51,032 bases of DNA from Parvularculaceae bacterium (GTDB lineage: Bacteria; Pseudomonadota; Alphaproteobacteria; Caulobacterales; Parvularculaceae). The stretch lies in assembly GCA_021776435.1 (NCBI GenBank), contig JAJFFW010000084.1, positions 1 to 51,032 of the forward strand. Direction: 5' to 3'. The first letter of the stretch is position 1, and every line of letters begins with the position of its first letter. Positions 9,138-16,886 of the stretch are shown in pieces. Position numbers and translations under genes: made by a program. Below the pieces are notes generated by a model. It was not told the origin of the DNA. It was given only the letters and a program-made list of their open reading frames with translations, and searched no databases.

Positions 9138-9832
9138 TGTTCAAACGCTCGACGACTTCATATGGACAAACGCCTAAGCCCTTGACGCCATATCAAAAGG
9201 CGGCGCAGGTCTGGGACGAGCGCATCGGCGCTGCCCGCGTTCAGGCCCGCAACTGGCGCATCATGGCGCTCGGGTGTCTCACTCTAGCCATAGGCTTGTC
9301 GGGCGGCGTCATCTGGCAGGCGGGGCGCAGCACCATCACGCCCTATGTGGTCGAGATCGACGCGCTTGGGCAGACTCGCGCTATCGGACCCGCAATCGAA
9401 GCCTATGAGCCGACCGACGCCCAGATCGCCCATCATCTGGCGCGCTTTATCGAAAACGTCCGCTCCCTGTCGATAGACCCGATCATCGTGCGCCAGAACT
9501 GGTTGCGCGCCTACGACTACGCGACGGCCAGCGCGGCGAACACGCTCAATGAATATGCCAAGGTGAACGACCCATTTTCCAAGGTCGGCAAACGCACGGT
9601 CACCGTCGAGGTGACGAGCGTCGTGCGATCCTCCGGCGATAGTTTCGACGTGCGCTGGCGAGAGCAGGCCTTTGAGAACGGCGCGCTCGCCGAGACCACC
9701 CGCTACAGCGCGGTTCTTTCCATCGTCATTCAACGCCCCCGTACCGAAGCCGCGCTCAGGGAAAACCCCCTCGGCATCTATATCCACGCGCTCAACTGGA
9801 GCCGCGATCTCATTTCAGGAGACAATAAATGA
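9137..9832 (+). CDS. trbF: Conjugal transfer protein TrbF (VirB8 family)
   Basis: A bitopic inner-membrane protein, 231 residues. It has a cytosolic N-terminus with the family motif NPYQKAAQVWDERIG-like (here TPYQKAAQVWDERIGAA), one membrane helix at about residues 46-67, and a periplasmic NTF2-like VirB8 domain to the C-terminus (PLGIYIHALNWSRDL). VirB8 proteins nucleate assembly between the inner-membrane complex and the VirB9/10 core. Length and position before trbG are standard for the J-L-F-G-I order. Confidence 0.95.
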   Translation: MFKRSTTSYGQTPKPLTPYQKAAQVWDERIGAARVQARNWRIMALGCLTLAIGLSGGVIWQAGRSTITPYVVEIDALGQTRAIGPAIEAYEPTDAQIAHHLARFIENVRSLSIDPIIVRQNWLRAYDYATASAANTLNEYAKVNDPFSKVGKRTVTVEVTSVVRSSGDSFDVRWREQAFENGALAETTRYSAVLSIVIQRPRTEAALRENPLGIYIHALNWSRDLISGDNK

Positions 9833-10875
9833 CATATTCAAGAACCATTCGATTGATCGCATTGCTCGCGGCCAGTGCTGCACTCAGTGCCTGCGCCACC
9901 AAAAACCCGCCGCCCGAAATCAGTTTCGATACTGGCGACTTCATCCCGGCGGTTCAGGCCGCCGAGTCTCCAAGGCCCGTGGAGATTGTCGAGCTGCCAA
10001 AACCGTTGCCGCTGCCCGGCCAGCTAAAACTTGCGCCGAGGGAAACACGGCCAAGGGAACCTGACAACCGCCCCCCGGAAGAGCGGGTGACATCGGCCAA
10101 CGCGGCGGCCACGGTCGAGCCGACCAAAGATGGCTATATCAACGCCATTCAAGTCTATCCCTACACGGAAGGCGCCCTCTATCAGCTTTACACCGCGCCG
10201 AGCCAGGTGAGCGACATCGCGCTCCAGCCGGGCGAGAAGATCGTTGCTGTCTCCGCCGGTGACACGGTGCGCTGGGTGATCGGCGATACGGTTAGCGGGA
10301 CAGGGGACAAAGCCCGCGCCCATGTGCTGGTGAAGCCTATTGCTGAGGGTCTGAAGAGCAATCTCGTCATTATTTCTGATCGGCGCGCCTACCATTTGGA
10401 GCTCACAAGCACGCCGGAGACCTATATGGCCTCGGTCTCCTGGGCTTATCCACATGATGAATTGATCGCCTTACGGCAGCGCAACGCATCCGCTGAGCAA
10501 TCGACGGAGCAGGTCGTCGCGCGCGGTTTCGAAATTGACAAGTTGCAGTTTCGTTACCGGGTCAGCGGCGACAACCCGCCCTGGCGTCCCGTGCGCGTCT
10601 TTGACGACACAAAGAAGGTCTACATCCAGTTCCCGGCCCGGCTCGACCAGGGCGATGCGCCGCCGCTCTTCATCGTCGGACCGGACGGTGAGAACCAGCT
10701 CGTCAACTACCGCGTTCGTGGCCGCTATTACATCGTCGACCGATTGTTCGCTGCGGCCGAATTGCGGCTTGGCAAAGACCCACAACAGGTGGTGCGCATC
10801 ACCCGCACCGATGGCCGGCCCGCCCGATCGTTCAGCGCCGGGAACACAACAAACTTCGAGCCCGAGGGACGCTGA
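9829..10875 (+). CDS. trbG: Conjugal transfer lipoprotein TrbG (VirB9 family)
   Basis: An outer-membrane core complex subunit, 348 residues. The N-terminus is a lipoprotein signal with lipobox LSAC (Cys at about residue 22), so it is probably lipid-anchored. A proline-rich linker (residues 45-90) follows, and then the VirB9/TrbG beta domain with VYPYTEGALYQLY and PAYHLELTSTPETYMASVSW-type signatures. It would form the outer-membrane ring with TrbI. It overlaps trbF by 4 bases and trbI by 1. A separate trbH lipoprotein gene, seen in IncP, is not present; the lipobox in TrbG may make it dispensable (inference). Confidence 0.95.
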   Translation: MTYSRTIRLIALLAASAALSACATKNPPPEISFDTGDFIPAVQAAESPRPVEIVELPKPLPLPGQLKLAPRETRPREPDNRPPEERVTSANAAATVEPTKDGYINAIQVYPYTEGALYQLYTAPSQVSDIALQPGEKIVAVSAGDTVRWVIGDTVSGTGDKARAHVLVKPIAEGLKSNLVIISDRRAYHLELTSTPETYMASVSWAYPHDELIALRQRNASAEQSTEQVVARGFEIDKLQFRYRVSGDNPPWRPVRVFDDTKKVYIQFPARLDQGDAPPLFIVGPDGENQLVNYRVRGRYYIVDRLFAAAELRLGKDPQQVVRITRTDGRPARSFSAGNTTNFEPEGR

Positions 10876-12209
10876 TGGCCTCGATGCGTAACGATGACCG
10901 TTCGGTTTCCGATCCGCCTGACGTCAACGCGCCGAAGATCGATCCGGAAGAGTTGACCCTGCGCGCCAAACCGCGCCCTGTCACGCGGATCAACCGCCGT
11001 GTGCTGATGTTGCTATCCGGTACCGGACTTCTTCTGATATTCGGCGCCACTATCTTTGCGCTCGACCCACCGAACCTGTTCGATCGCGATAGGGCCGGGA
11101 CAGAACTTTACAATGTCGACAACAAACCAACGCCTGAAGGACTGGAAAGCCTGCCGCGCCGATATAGCGACCTGCCCAAGCCCGTTCCAGAACTTGGGGC
11201 CCCGCTGCCAGGTGACCTTGGTGGCGCCGTTCTCGATGTGGAACGCGATCTCGGCATTGCCGCTCCGCCGAACCTGCCGTTCCGTCCGAACCCGGAAGAA
11301 GACGCCGCCCGCGCCGAACGCATCCGGCAAGCGCGCATCGCGAGCCAAGCAAATGAATCGGGTGTTTTCTTTCCGCTCACCACAAAAAATGCCGCTGCAC
11401 CAAGCCCCGGCGTTGGTCCTGGCGGACAGAGCCAGAAGCCGGTGAATTCATCTCTTAACTCCAGTGAGATCAACCGAAACCCCTTCGATGTGACACGCGC
11501 CGGTGATGCGAATGGGCCGTTGGAGCTTGATCTTCAGAACGATCAAAACCTGCAAGGGCGCAAGCTCGACTTCCTGAACTCATCTGTCGATGACAAAATC
11601 TACAGTCCGCACAAACTGCAAGACCCGGCCTCACCCTATCAGATGATGGCGGGCACGATCATTTCCGCAAGCCTTGTCACCGGCATCAATTCCGATCTGC
11701 CGGGCTGGATCATCGCTCAGGTTACGGAGAATATCTACGACACCGTCACCGGGCGGTATCTGTTGATCCCCCAAGGCGCCCGGATGATCGGCACCTATGA
11801 CAGCCTTGTCGCCTTCGGACAGGAACGCGCACTTGTCGTCTGGCAGCGGATCATCATGCCCGATGGCTCGTCGGTCGTGATTGACAATCTGCCGGCGACC
11901 GATACCGCTGGATATGCCGGACTCGAAGATCAGGTAAATTTCCACACCTGGCGGCTTTTGAAGGGCATCGCGCTCTCGACACTTCTTGGGGTTTCCACCG
12001 AACTGACCTTCAGCGGCCAGGAAAGCGATCTCGTCAAGGCGATCCGCGAGTCGACGCAAAACAGCGTCAATCAGGTCGGCCAACGCCTTACCGAACGCAA
12101 CCTCAACATCCAGCCCACCATCACCATTCGCCCCGGATGGCCGCTGCGCATCATCGTCCATTCAGACCTGGTTTTGCGGCCCTATGGCGGACAAGGAGAT
12201 AGACCATGA
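10875..12209 (+). CDS. trbI: Conjugal transfer protein TrbI (VirB10 family)
   Basis: The core channel protein that spans inner membrane to outer membrane, 444 residues. A short cytosolic tail leads into one membrane helix (about residues 38-58, VLMLLSGTGLLLIFGATIF). A long proline-rich periplasmic linker follows to about 240, and then the conserved VirB10/TrbI beta-barrel domain with MMAGTIISASLVTGINSDLPG, LLIPQGARMIGTYDS and the C-terminal IRPGWPLRIIVHSDLVL. These blocks are diagnostic. It is the last structural gene of the transfer apparatus. Confidence 0.96.
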   Translation: MASMRNDDRSVSDPPDVNAPKIDPEELTLRAKPRPVTRINRRVLMLLSGTGLLLIFGATIFALDPPNLFDRDRAGTELYNVDNKPTPEGLESLPRRYSDLPKPVPELGAPLPGDLGGAVLDVERDLGIAAPPNLPFRPNPEEDAARAERIRQARIASQANESGVFFPLTTKNAAAPSPGVGPGGQSQKPVNSSLNSSEINRNPFDVTRAGDANGPLELDLQNDQNLQGRKLDFLNSSVDDKIYSPHKLQDPASPYQMMAGTIISASLVTGINSDLPGWIIAQVTENIYDTVTGRYLLIPQGARMIGTYDSLVAFGQERALVVWQRIIMPDGSSVVIDNLPATDTAGYAGLEDQVNFHTWRLLKGIALSTLLGVSTELTFSGQESDLVKAIRESTQNSVNQVGQRLTERNLNIQPTITIRPGWPLRIIVHSDLVLRPYGGQGDRP

Positions 12210-12463
12210 CCCTCAAACTTGGGCAACTTCCAGACCGTAACGCCGTGAAGATCAGCTTCACAGCCAGCCCTGAACTCAAATCGGCCCTTGGCGATTACGC
12301 TGAAATCTATTCGCGCACCTACGGTCAAAAGGAAGGCGTCGCCGAACTTATTCCGTTCATGCTGGAAGCGTTCCTCGACGCCGATCACGGCTTCAAGCGC
12401 GCGCGAAAGAAACTCGAAGAAACGCGTACACCGATATCATCAACCCAAACGAAGGAGACCTGA
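12206..12463 (+). CDS. DUF2274 protein of the trb operon
   Basis: A small cytosolic protein of 85 residues, overlapping trbI by 4 bases. The sequence (LKLGQLPDRNAVKISFTAS, then ALGDYAEIYSRTYGQKEGVAELIPFMLEAFLDAD) matches the DUF2274 family as I know it, which sits directly after trbI in many alpha- and gammaproteobacterial integrative elements. The predicted strand-helix-helix layout resembles a ribbon-helix-helix DNA-binding fold. A regulator or partitioning helper is possible, but no function is established. Confidence 0.85.
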   Translation: MTLKLGQLPDRNAVKISFTASPELKSALGDYAEIYSRTYGQKEGVAELIPFMLEAFLDADHGFKRARKKLEETRTPISSTQTKET

Positions 12464-12466
12464 ATT

Positions 12467-12775
12467 ATGGCCACGATTGGAAGTTTCACTGCCGGAAAAG
12501 ATGGATATATCGGAACGATCCGGACCCTGACGGTTAACGTCAAAGCGAAGATTGTCGCCAATGACAACAAGAAAAGCGAGGCCGCGCCGGATTTTCGCAT
12601 CTACGCCGGACGCGCCGAACTCGGAGCCGCCTGGAAAGCGCAAACCAATGGCGACGAGCCGCGAGACTATCTCAGCGTCCTGCTCGACGACCCGAGTTTC
12701 CCCGAACCCATCCGCGCGGCCCTGTTTGAAGAGGATGGAGCCGCGTATCTGGTCTGGAACCGGCGGGAGACCTAA
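12467..12775 (+). CDS. DUF736 protein
   Basis: A small cytosolic protein, 102 residues, starting 3 bases after the DUF2274 stop. Motifs ATIGSFT, GYIGTIRTLT, APDFRIYAG, ELGAAWK and YLSVLLDDPSFPEPI are the DUF736 signature. DUF736 genes are common cargo or accessory genes on alphaproteobacterial plasmids and ICEs, often near transfer or replication genes. The biochemical role is unknown. It is likely the last gene of the transfer operon, because the spacing and codon texture change after it. Confidence 0.9.
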   Translation: MATIGSFTAGKDGYIGTIRTLTVNVKAKIVANDNKKSEAAPDFRIYAGRAELGAAWKAQTNGDEPRDYLSVLLDDPSFPEPIRAALFEEDGAAYLVWNRRET

Positions 12776-12781
12776 TCACCC

Positions 12782-13030
12782 ATGTTGCGTGATCGTTCGA
12801 GTTCTTGTTCGCAGAGTAGCAATGGTAGTGAACCTGCTGCTAAGCGGAAATACTCGAACGAGTTGATCGTTGAAACACGGAAGGTTTGGGAAGGAAGGCT
12901 CGGGCGCTGTCTAACGGATGAAGAAGCGCAAGAGTTGATCGAAAATATCACCGGTTTCTTCCGGACTCTCCATGGCTGGAAACGAAGGGAAATACGCGAT
13001 AAAGGCGGAAACAGCCGTGAAAATGATTGA
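12782..13030 (+). CDS. Small hypothetical protein of the element
   Basis: An open frame of 82 residues. The first 20 residues are Ser-rich and low complexity. The core (SNELIVETRKVWEGRLGRCLTD... EEAQELIENITGFF) resembles a small conserved protein often found beside recombinases and transfer genes in Alphaproteobacteria, with an acidic helix followed by a terminal basic stretch. The true start is uncertain. I cannot assign a function. It lies between the transfer operon and the toxin-antitoxin pair. Confidence 0.55.
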   Translation: MLRDRSSSCSQSSNGSEPAAKRKYSNELIVETRKVWEGRLGRCLTDEEAQELIENITGFFRTLHGWKRREIRDKGGNSREND

Positions 13031-13084
13031 AAAGTGGAGAAGAATATGAGATCATTGAGATCATATATCTCGATGGAGCGGCCT

Positions 13085-13324
13085 ATGTCCGGAAATTTGC
13101 ATGTACGAAATCTCGATGACGACCTCATCATCCGCCTGAAACGGCGCGCTGCTCAGCATGGGAGATCGACAGAGGCGGAACACCGGGAAATTTTGCGGCA
13201 GGCGCTTTCCGCCGAGGTCGAACCTGCGTTCCAGGAACTTGCCGCAAAACTTCGCCAATTGACCAAAGAGCGCAAGCACACACCCTCGGAAGAGCTTATG
13301 CGCGAAGGGCGGAGCGAGCGGTGA
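13085..13324 (+). CDS. FitA-type ribbon-helix-helix antitoxin
   Basis: A 79-residue antitoxin. I start it at ATG 13085 because GGAGCGG lies just upstream, and because this puts the conserved strand (GNLHVRNLDDDLIIRLKRR) at the N-terminus; an upstream frame at 13034 would add an unrelated extension. The RHH fold (strand, then helices including RSTEAEHREILRQAL) is that of FitA/Phd-like VapB antitoxins. The C-terminal half should wrap the toxin. It overlaps the toxin gene by 4 bases, and such pairs usually repress their own promoter. Confidence 0.85.
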   Translation: MSGNLHVRNLDDDLIIRLKRRAAQHGRSTEAEHREILRQALSAEVEPAFQELAAKLRQLTKERKHTPSEELMREGRSER

Positions 13325-13773
13325 GCCATTTTGTCATTGATGCAAGCGTTGCTATCAAATGGATAGTGGAAGAAGAGGGCACGGTTGAAGCCCTCGCCAT
13401 TCTCGAAAAAGCTAAATTATCCGCACCAGACCTTTTGATTGCGGAATGCGCCAATATCCTCTGGAAAAAAGTGCGGCGGGAAGAACTATCAGAAGACGAA
13501 GCCCAGATCGGTGCGCGCCTTCTCGAACAGGCCGACATCGAAATTCTTCCGACACGGCACTTGCTTGGTTCGGCAACCAGTCTCGCAGTTGAACTGGATC
13601 ATCCTGCCTATGACTGCATCTACCTGGCGCTTACTATAGAGCGCGATTGGCAATTTGCGACCGCCGACGAGCGCTTTCAACGCAGAGTCCGGGAAGATCA
13701 AACCAGACAATATTCGAGTATTGTGCTAACTCTACCGGAGGCTGCGGCTGCGCTGAGCAAAGGTGGGTCGTAA
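13321..13773 (+). CDS. vapC: VapC/FitB-type PIN-domain toxin
   Basis: A PIN-domain endoribonuclease toxin of 150 residues with a GTG start overlapping the antitoxin. The acidic active-site framework is visible: VIDASVAIKW (Asp near 7), LIAECANILWK (Glu near 42), DHPAYDCIYLALTIE (Asp near 97) and TADERF (Asp near 116). These residues coordinate Mg2+ in VapC toxins, which cut tRNA or rRNA. Its position at the border of the transfer region suggests a stabilising role for the element (inference). The start codon and coupling imply low, antitoxin-dependent translation. Confidence 0.88.
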   Translation: MSHFVIDASVAIKWIVEEEGTVEALAILEKAKLSAPDLLIAECANILWKKVRREELSEDEAQIGARLLEQADIEILPTRHLLGSATSLAVELDHPAYDCIYLALTIERDWQFATADERFQRRVREDQTRQYSSIVLTLPEAAAALSKGGS

Positions 13774-13806
13774 GTTCAAAACCGCTAAAACTTAGGAGCA
13801 GCAATC

Positions 13807-15390
13807 ATGGCCCGGCGCGACTCTTCAAGAGCAATAAAAATAGCGAATGAAGTGCGGCGTGGTGTCTTATATGCGCGCGTTTCTTCCAAAGAGCAGGAGC
13901 GTGAAGGGTTTTCAATTCCTGCCCAATTGAAATTGCTGCGCGATTATGCGGCGGCACAAAATGTCACGATTGTCGAAGAATATGTCGACGTGGAGACGGC
14001 GAAGCAAAGCGGTCGCGTCAATTTCGAAAAGATGGTCAAGTATCTCCGCCGTCATTCGACGGTGCGCATACTTCTCGTCGAAAAAACGGATCGCCTCTAT
14101 CGAAACCTGAAAGATTGGGTGACGGTTGATGAACTTGATGCGGAAATTCATTTCGCGAAGGAAGGCACAGTTCTGTCTCGGAACTCGCGTTCATCTGAAA
14201 AATTCATGCACGGCATTAAGGTGCTGATGGCGAAGAATTATATCGACAATCTCTCGGAAGAAACGCGCAAGGGAATGCTTGAGAAAGCCGAGCAGGGCAT
14301 TTGGCCGACAGTGGCTCCCCTTGGCTACTTGAACGTCATGGGACCGAACGGCAAAAAGATCATAGAAGCCGACTCTGAATTGGGGCCGATCATCACTCAA
14401 ATGTTCGAGTGGTATGCGTCAGGACGATATTCGCTAAAGGAGTTGGGGCGAAAAGCCAAAGGCGCCGGGCTCGTGTTTCGGAAAAGCCGGCAGGCCGTCC
14501 CAATCAGCACAATTCACAAGATCCTTCGCAACCGTCTCTACACGGGTAATTTCGAGTGGCTGGGTAAGCGTTACAAGGGGAGCCATGATCCGCTGACTTC
14601 ACCGGAGTTATGGGAGCGCGTCCAGGGCGTGATGGACGGGCGTCATACCAGCAAGCTTCGCGGATCGACCCATAATTTCGCTTTTTCCGGCCTTATCAAA
14701 TGCGGGCATTGCGGCTGTGCAGTTGTCGGTGAAGTCAAAAAACAGAAATATATCTACTATCACTGCACCGGATTTAAGGGGAAGTGCGGCGAGCCTTACG
14801 CCCGTGAAGAGGTGGTTGAAGAGCAGTTTGCCCATTTATTGAAACAGCTTCGCTTTGACGACGACGTGTTCAACTGGATTCGTAAGGCGCTGAGAGAGAG
14901 CTTTGATGACGAGAGGCAGGAGAACGCCGAAGCGATAAAACGGCTGATCAAGGAGCGGGATCGGCTCCAGCAACGCATCGAGGCCATCTATATCGACAAG
15001 GTCGACGGCAAGATCGACGACGAGTTCCATGATCGAATGCGTGACGAATGGCGCGACGAGCAGGAGCGGTGTCTGAGGGGCATTGAACGTTGTCAGACCG
15101 CAGACGATTCATACATGGATGAAGGTGTCGGTTTACTCGAACTCGCGAAGGATGCGCACCGGCTTTTCGAAAAACAGTCGGCTGGAGAGAAGTCAAGACT
15201 GCTCAATTTCGTACTTTCGAACTGCTCTTGGAAGCATGGAAAACTAACCGCAGAATTCAAACAACCCTTTGATTTATTAGCGGAAACAACTGCCATCGCG
15301 GCGCAAGCAAAAACGGCCGGAATGCATGATTCCGACCGTTTTGAAAAATGGCTCCCCGGGCCGGACTCGAACCAGCGACAAAGCGGTTAA
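13807..15390 (+). CDS. Large serine recombinase with tRNA-derived C-terminus
   Basis: A site-specific serine recombinase of 527 residues. The N-terminal resolvase domain has YARVSSKEQ with catalytic Ser26. The recombinase domain follows (IDNLSEETRKGMLEKAEQGIWP), then a zinc ribbon (CGHCGC ... CTGFKGKCGE) and a charged coiled-coil region at about residues 345-440. RBS AGGAGCAGC precedes ATG 13807. The last 14 codons (WLPGPDSNQRQSG and stop) are the antisense of a tRNA-Asn 3' end, and the codons before them cover a rho-independent terminator facing the other way. The native end has therefore been replaced or fused at the insertion point. It may be the integrase of the upstream ICE. Activity is uncertain because the tail lies beyond the known domains. 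Confidence 0.88.
   Translation: MARRDSSRAIKIANEVRRGVLYARVSSKEQEREGFSIPAQLKLLRDYAAAQNVTIVEEYVDVETAKQSGRVNFEKMVKYLRRHSTVRILLVEKTDRLYRNLKDWVTVDELDAEIHFAKEGTVLSRNSRSSEKFMHGIKVLMAKNYIDNLSEETRKGMLEKAEQGIWPTVAPLGYLNVMGPNGKKIIEADSELGPIITQMFEWYASGRYSLKELGRKAKGAGLVFRKSRQAVPISTIHKILRNRLYTGNFEWLGKRYKGSHDPLTSPELWERVQGVMDGRHTSKLRGSTHNFAFSGLIKCGHCGCAVVGEVKKQKYIYYHCTGFKGKCGEPYAREEVVEEQFAHLLKQLRFDDDVFNWIRKALRESFDDERQENAEAIKRLIKERDRLQQRIEAIYIDKVDGKIDDEFHDRMRDEWRDEQERCLRGIERCQTADDSYMDEGVGLLELAKDAHRLFEKQSAGEKSRLLNFVLSNCSWKHGKLTAEFKQPFDLLAETTAIAAQAKTAGMHDSDRFEKWLPGPDSNQRQSG
15308..15341 (-). terminator. Former tRNA-Asn terminator, now inside the recombinase 3' end
   Basis: An 11-bp stem (15313-15323 with 15329-15339) has a 5-base loop. 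Read on the minus strand it has one G-U pair and is followed by TTTTT. It sits 8 bases past the tRNA-Asn 3' remnant at 15349-15393, the right place for the tRNA terminator before the island inserted. It overlaps coding sequence of the serine recombinase. Confidence 0.7.
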
Positions 15391-15393
15391 CAG
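15349..15393. repeat. Left attachment site of the island (tRNA-Asn 3' fragment)
   Basis: 45 bases identical to 24092-24136. It covers the CCA end, acceptor strand, T arm and variable loop to the anticodon loop of tRNA-Asn in antisense. It lacks the 5' half, so it is not a functional tRNA. The stop codon of the serine recombinase (TAA, 15388-15390) lies within it, in the anticodon-loop sequence. Confidence 0.93.
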
Positions 15394-15449
15394 GCTGAAA
15401 TTGACGAAAATCTATGAATTTTTGTGAAACGCTGTGAAGTCATAAATCA

Positions 15450-15479
15450 TTGACCTATAGGGGAAATTAAGACTAATGT
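15450..15479 (+). promoter_or_regulatory. Candidate integrase promoter
   Basis: TTGACC at 15450-15455 and TAATGT at 15474-15479 are separated by 18 bases, a plausible sigma70-type pair about 100 bases upstream of the integrase start. It lies between the attachment core and the arm-type repeat, so integrase binding at the arm could repress it (inference). Confidence 0.35.
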
Positions 15480-15514
15480 TCCTTTCATAAGATTGCTCGA
15501 TGGTGCATCAAGTT

Positions 15515-15542
15515 TCGTTTTTGGGGTACCCCGGCGGTACCT
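15515..15542. repeat. Left 28-bp direct repeat, likely integrase arm site
   Basis: 28 bases identical to 24006-24033. It contains the palindrome ggggtacccc and a second ggtacc half. It lies 121 bases inside the left core repeat. Paired identical repeats just inside both ends are what arm-type integrase or excisionase binding sites look like; function is inferred. Confidence 0.75.
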
Positions 15543-15581
15543 TTGGGCGAATGAGCGAGCAAGCGGGAAAAGGAAAGAATC

Positions 15582-16886
15582 ATGCCGAAGGCGTCTTTGA
15601 CCGCGCGATTTGTCGAGTCAATCCGGCCGGGTGAGGGGCGTACGGATTATTGGGATTCGGACACGCTCGGCCTGTGCCTGCGGGTGACGCGCAACGGCGT
15701 TAAAACTTGGTGGATCAAATATCGTGTGGGAGGCGGGCGCGGCGGGCGCCAGCGCGTCTTTCGGTTGGGGCGGTTTCCGGACCTTGCCCTTGCCGACGCC
15801 CGCATGCGCGCGCGCCGGCTGTTTGTGGAAATTGGCGACGGCGGCGATCCGGCCGCCGACCGCGACGCCAGGCGCTCAGGCGACGACGTGACGGCGTTCG
15901 CGGGCCGGTGGATCGCCAGCTTGCGCGACAAGGGCCGGAAATCGGCCGATGCGTGGGAGGTTATGCTAAAGCGTGACGTGCTGCCCCAGATAGGCCGGAT
16001 GAAGCCGGCGGAGGTGAAGCGCGCGCATATCCGCGAGATTGTGGATCGCATGAAGAAGCGCGGCGCGACGATTCAGGTGAACAGGGTTTTTGAGGTAGTG
16101 CGGGCGCTTTTTCGCTGGATTGGCCGAGAATATGATGACGTGATTACGGCTGATCCCAGTTTTGGGATGCAAAAGCCATTCGACGAATGCCCGCGTGAGC
16201 GGCTGATAACGGACGCGGAATTGCGGACGTTGTGGACGGCGCTGGAATCGGTTCGGGAGGTCAATGGCCGCTCGCGCGGCGGCAAGGCTTTCGCTGCGAT
16301 GAAGCCGTTGGTGACGGAGCCTGTGCGGCTGGTGATCGGGCTATTGATGTTGACCGGCCAGCGATCAAGTGAGGTTGGCGAGGCGCGCGTTGCGGAGTTC
16401 GATCTTGAGGAGGGCGTTTGGCGCATCCCGGCCGGCCGGACAAAAGCCAAGCGCGGGCAAGAGGTCCCATTATCCGCCCCCGCAAGCGCTCTTGTCGAAA
16501 AGGCAATAGAGCTTGGCGGCGGCTCGGAGTGGCTTTTCCCGGCCGCGTTCAAGACCAAAGGCGGCAAGGGCGGGCCGATTTTTCACACGGCGGCCAACCA
16601 CGCATTCAAGCGCGCGGCGGCGGCGGCCGGCGTTAAAGACGTACGCATTCACGATCTTCGCCGGCTTGTCGCTTCGGGCGTCGCCCGGCTCGGCTTCGGC
16701 GATGATGTGATTGCAGCGATCCTCAACCATGCGCCGCGCGGCGTCACGGCGCGGCATTACAACCGGCATCGATACCAAGTTGAGAAGCGCCGGGCGCTCG
16801 ACGCCTGGGCGGCGCATGTCGAAGCCGTGATTGAAGGCCGGGCGGCGTCCGGGAACGTTGTTTCATTGCATTCTGGAGGGGCGTGA
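15582..16886 (+). CDS. int: P4-type tyrosine integrase (DUF4102 N-terminus)
   Basis: The 434-residue integrase inserts and excises the island at tRNA-Asn. The N-terminal arm-binding domain is of the DUF4102 type (about residues 1-95, with DTLGLCLRVTRNGVKTWW and FRLGRFPDLALADARMRA). A SAM-like core-binding domain (about 100-190) and the catalytic domain follow. Catalytic residues visible are Arg261 (TGQRSSEV), a Lys in GRTKAKRGQEVPL, His357 and Arg360 (HDLRR), His383 (NHAPRG) and Tyr393 (ARHYNRH). All are present, so it should be active. It lies 188 bases from the left core. RBS GGAAAAGGAAAG precedes ATG 15582. Confidence 0.96.
   Translation: MPKASLTARFVESIRPGEGRTDYWDSDTLGLCLRVTRNGVKTWWIKYRVGGGRGGRQRVFRLGRFPDLALADARMRARRLFVEIGDGGDPAADRDARRSGDDVTAFAGRWIASLRDKGRKSADAWEVMLKRDVLPQIGRMKPAEVKRAHIREIVDRMKKRGATIQVNRVFEVVRALFRWIGREYDDVITADPSFGMQKPFDECPRERLITDAELRTLWTALESVREVNGRSRGGKAFAAMKPLVTEPVRLVIGLLMLTGQRSSEVGEARVAEFDLEEGVWRIPAGRTKAKRGQEVPLSAPASALVEKAIELGGGSEWLFPAAFKTKGGKGGPIFHTAANHAFKRAAAAAGVKDVRIHDLRRLVASGVARLGFGDDVIAAILNHAPRGVTARHYNRHRYQVEKRRALDAWAAHVEAVIEGRAASGNVVSLHSGGA

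Larger units (their letters stand above)
443..15390 (+). mobile_element. Part of a trb-type ICE or integrated plasmid
   Basis: The block traG to DUF736, plus the toxin-antitoxin pair and a large serine recombinase, is a contiguous plus-strand mobile module. The right boundary is visible only as the tRNA-Asn-derived tail of the recombinase at 15349-15390. The left boundary, relaxase, oriT and replication or partition genes are not seen and may lie left of the window. The ICE call is inference from gene content. Confidence 0.65.

Noticed and set aside
15349-15393. A second tRNA-Asn gene
   Set aside because: Only the 3' part matches; the 5' acceptor, D arm and half of the anticodon stem are missing. 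It is the island's duplicated attachment site.
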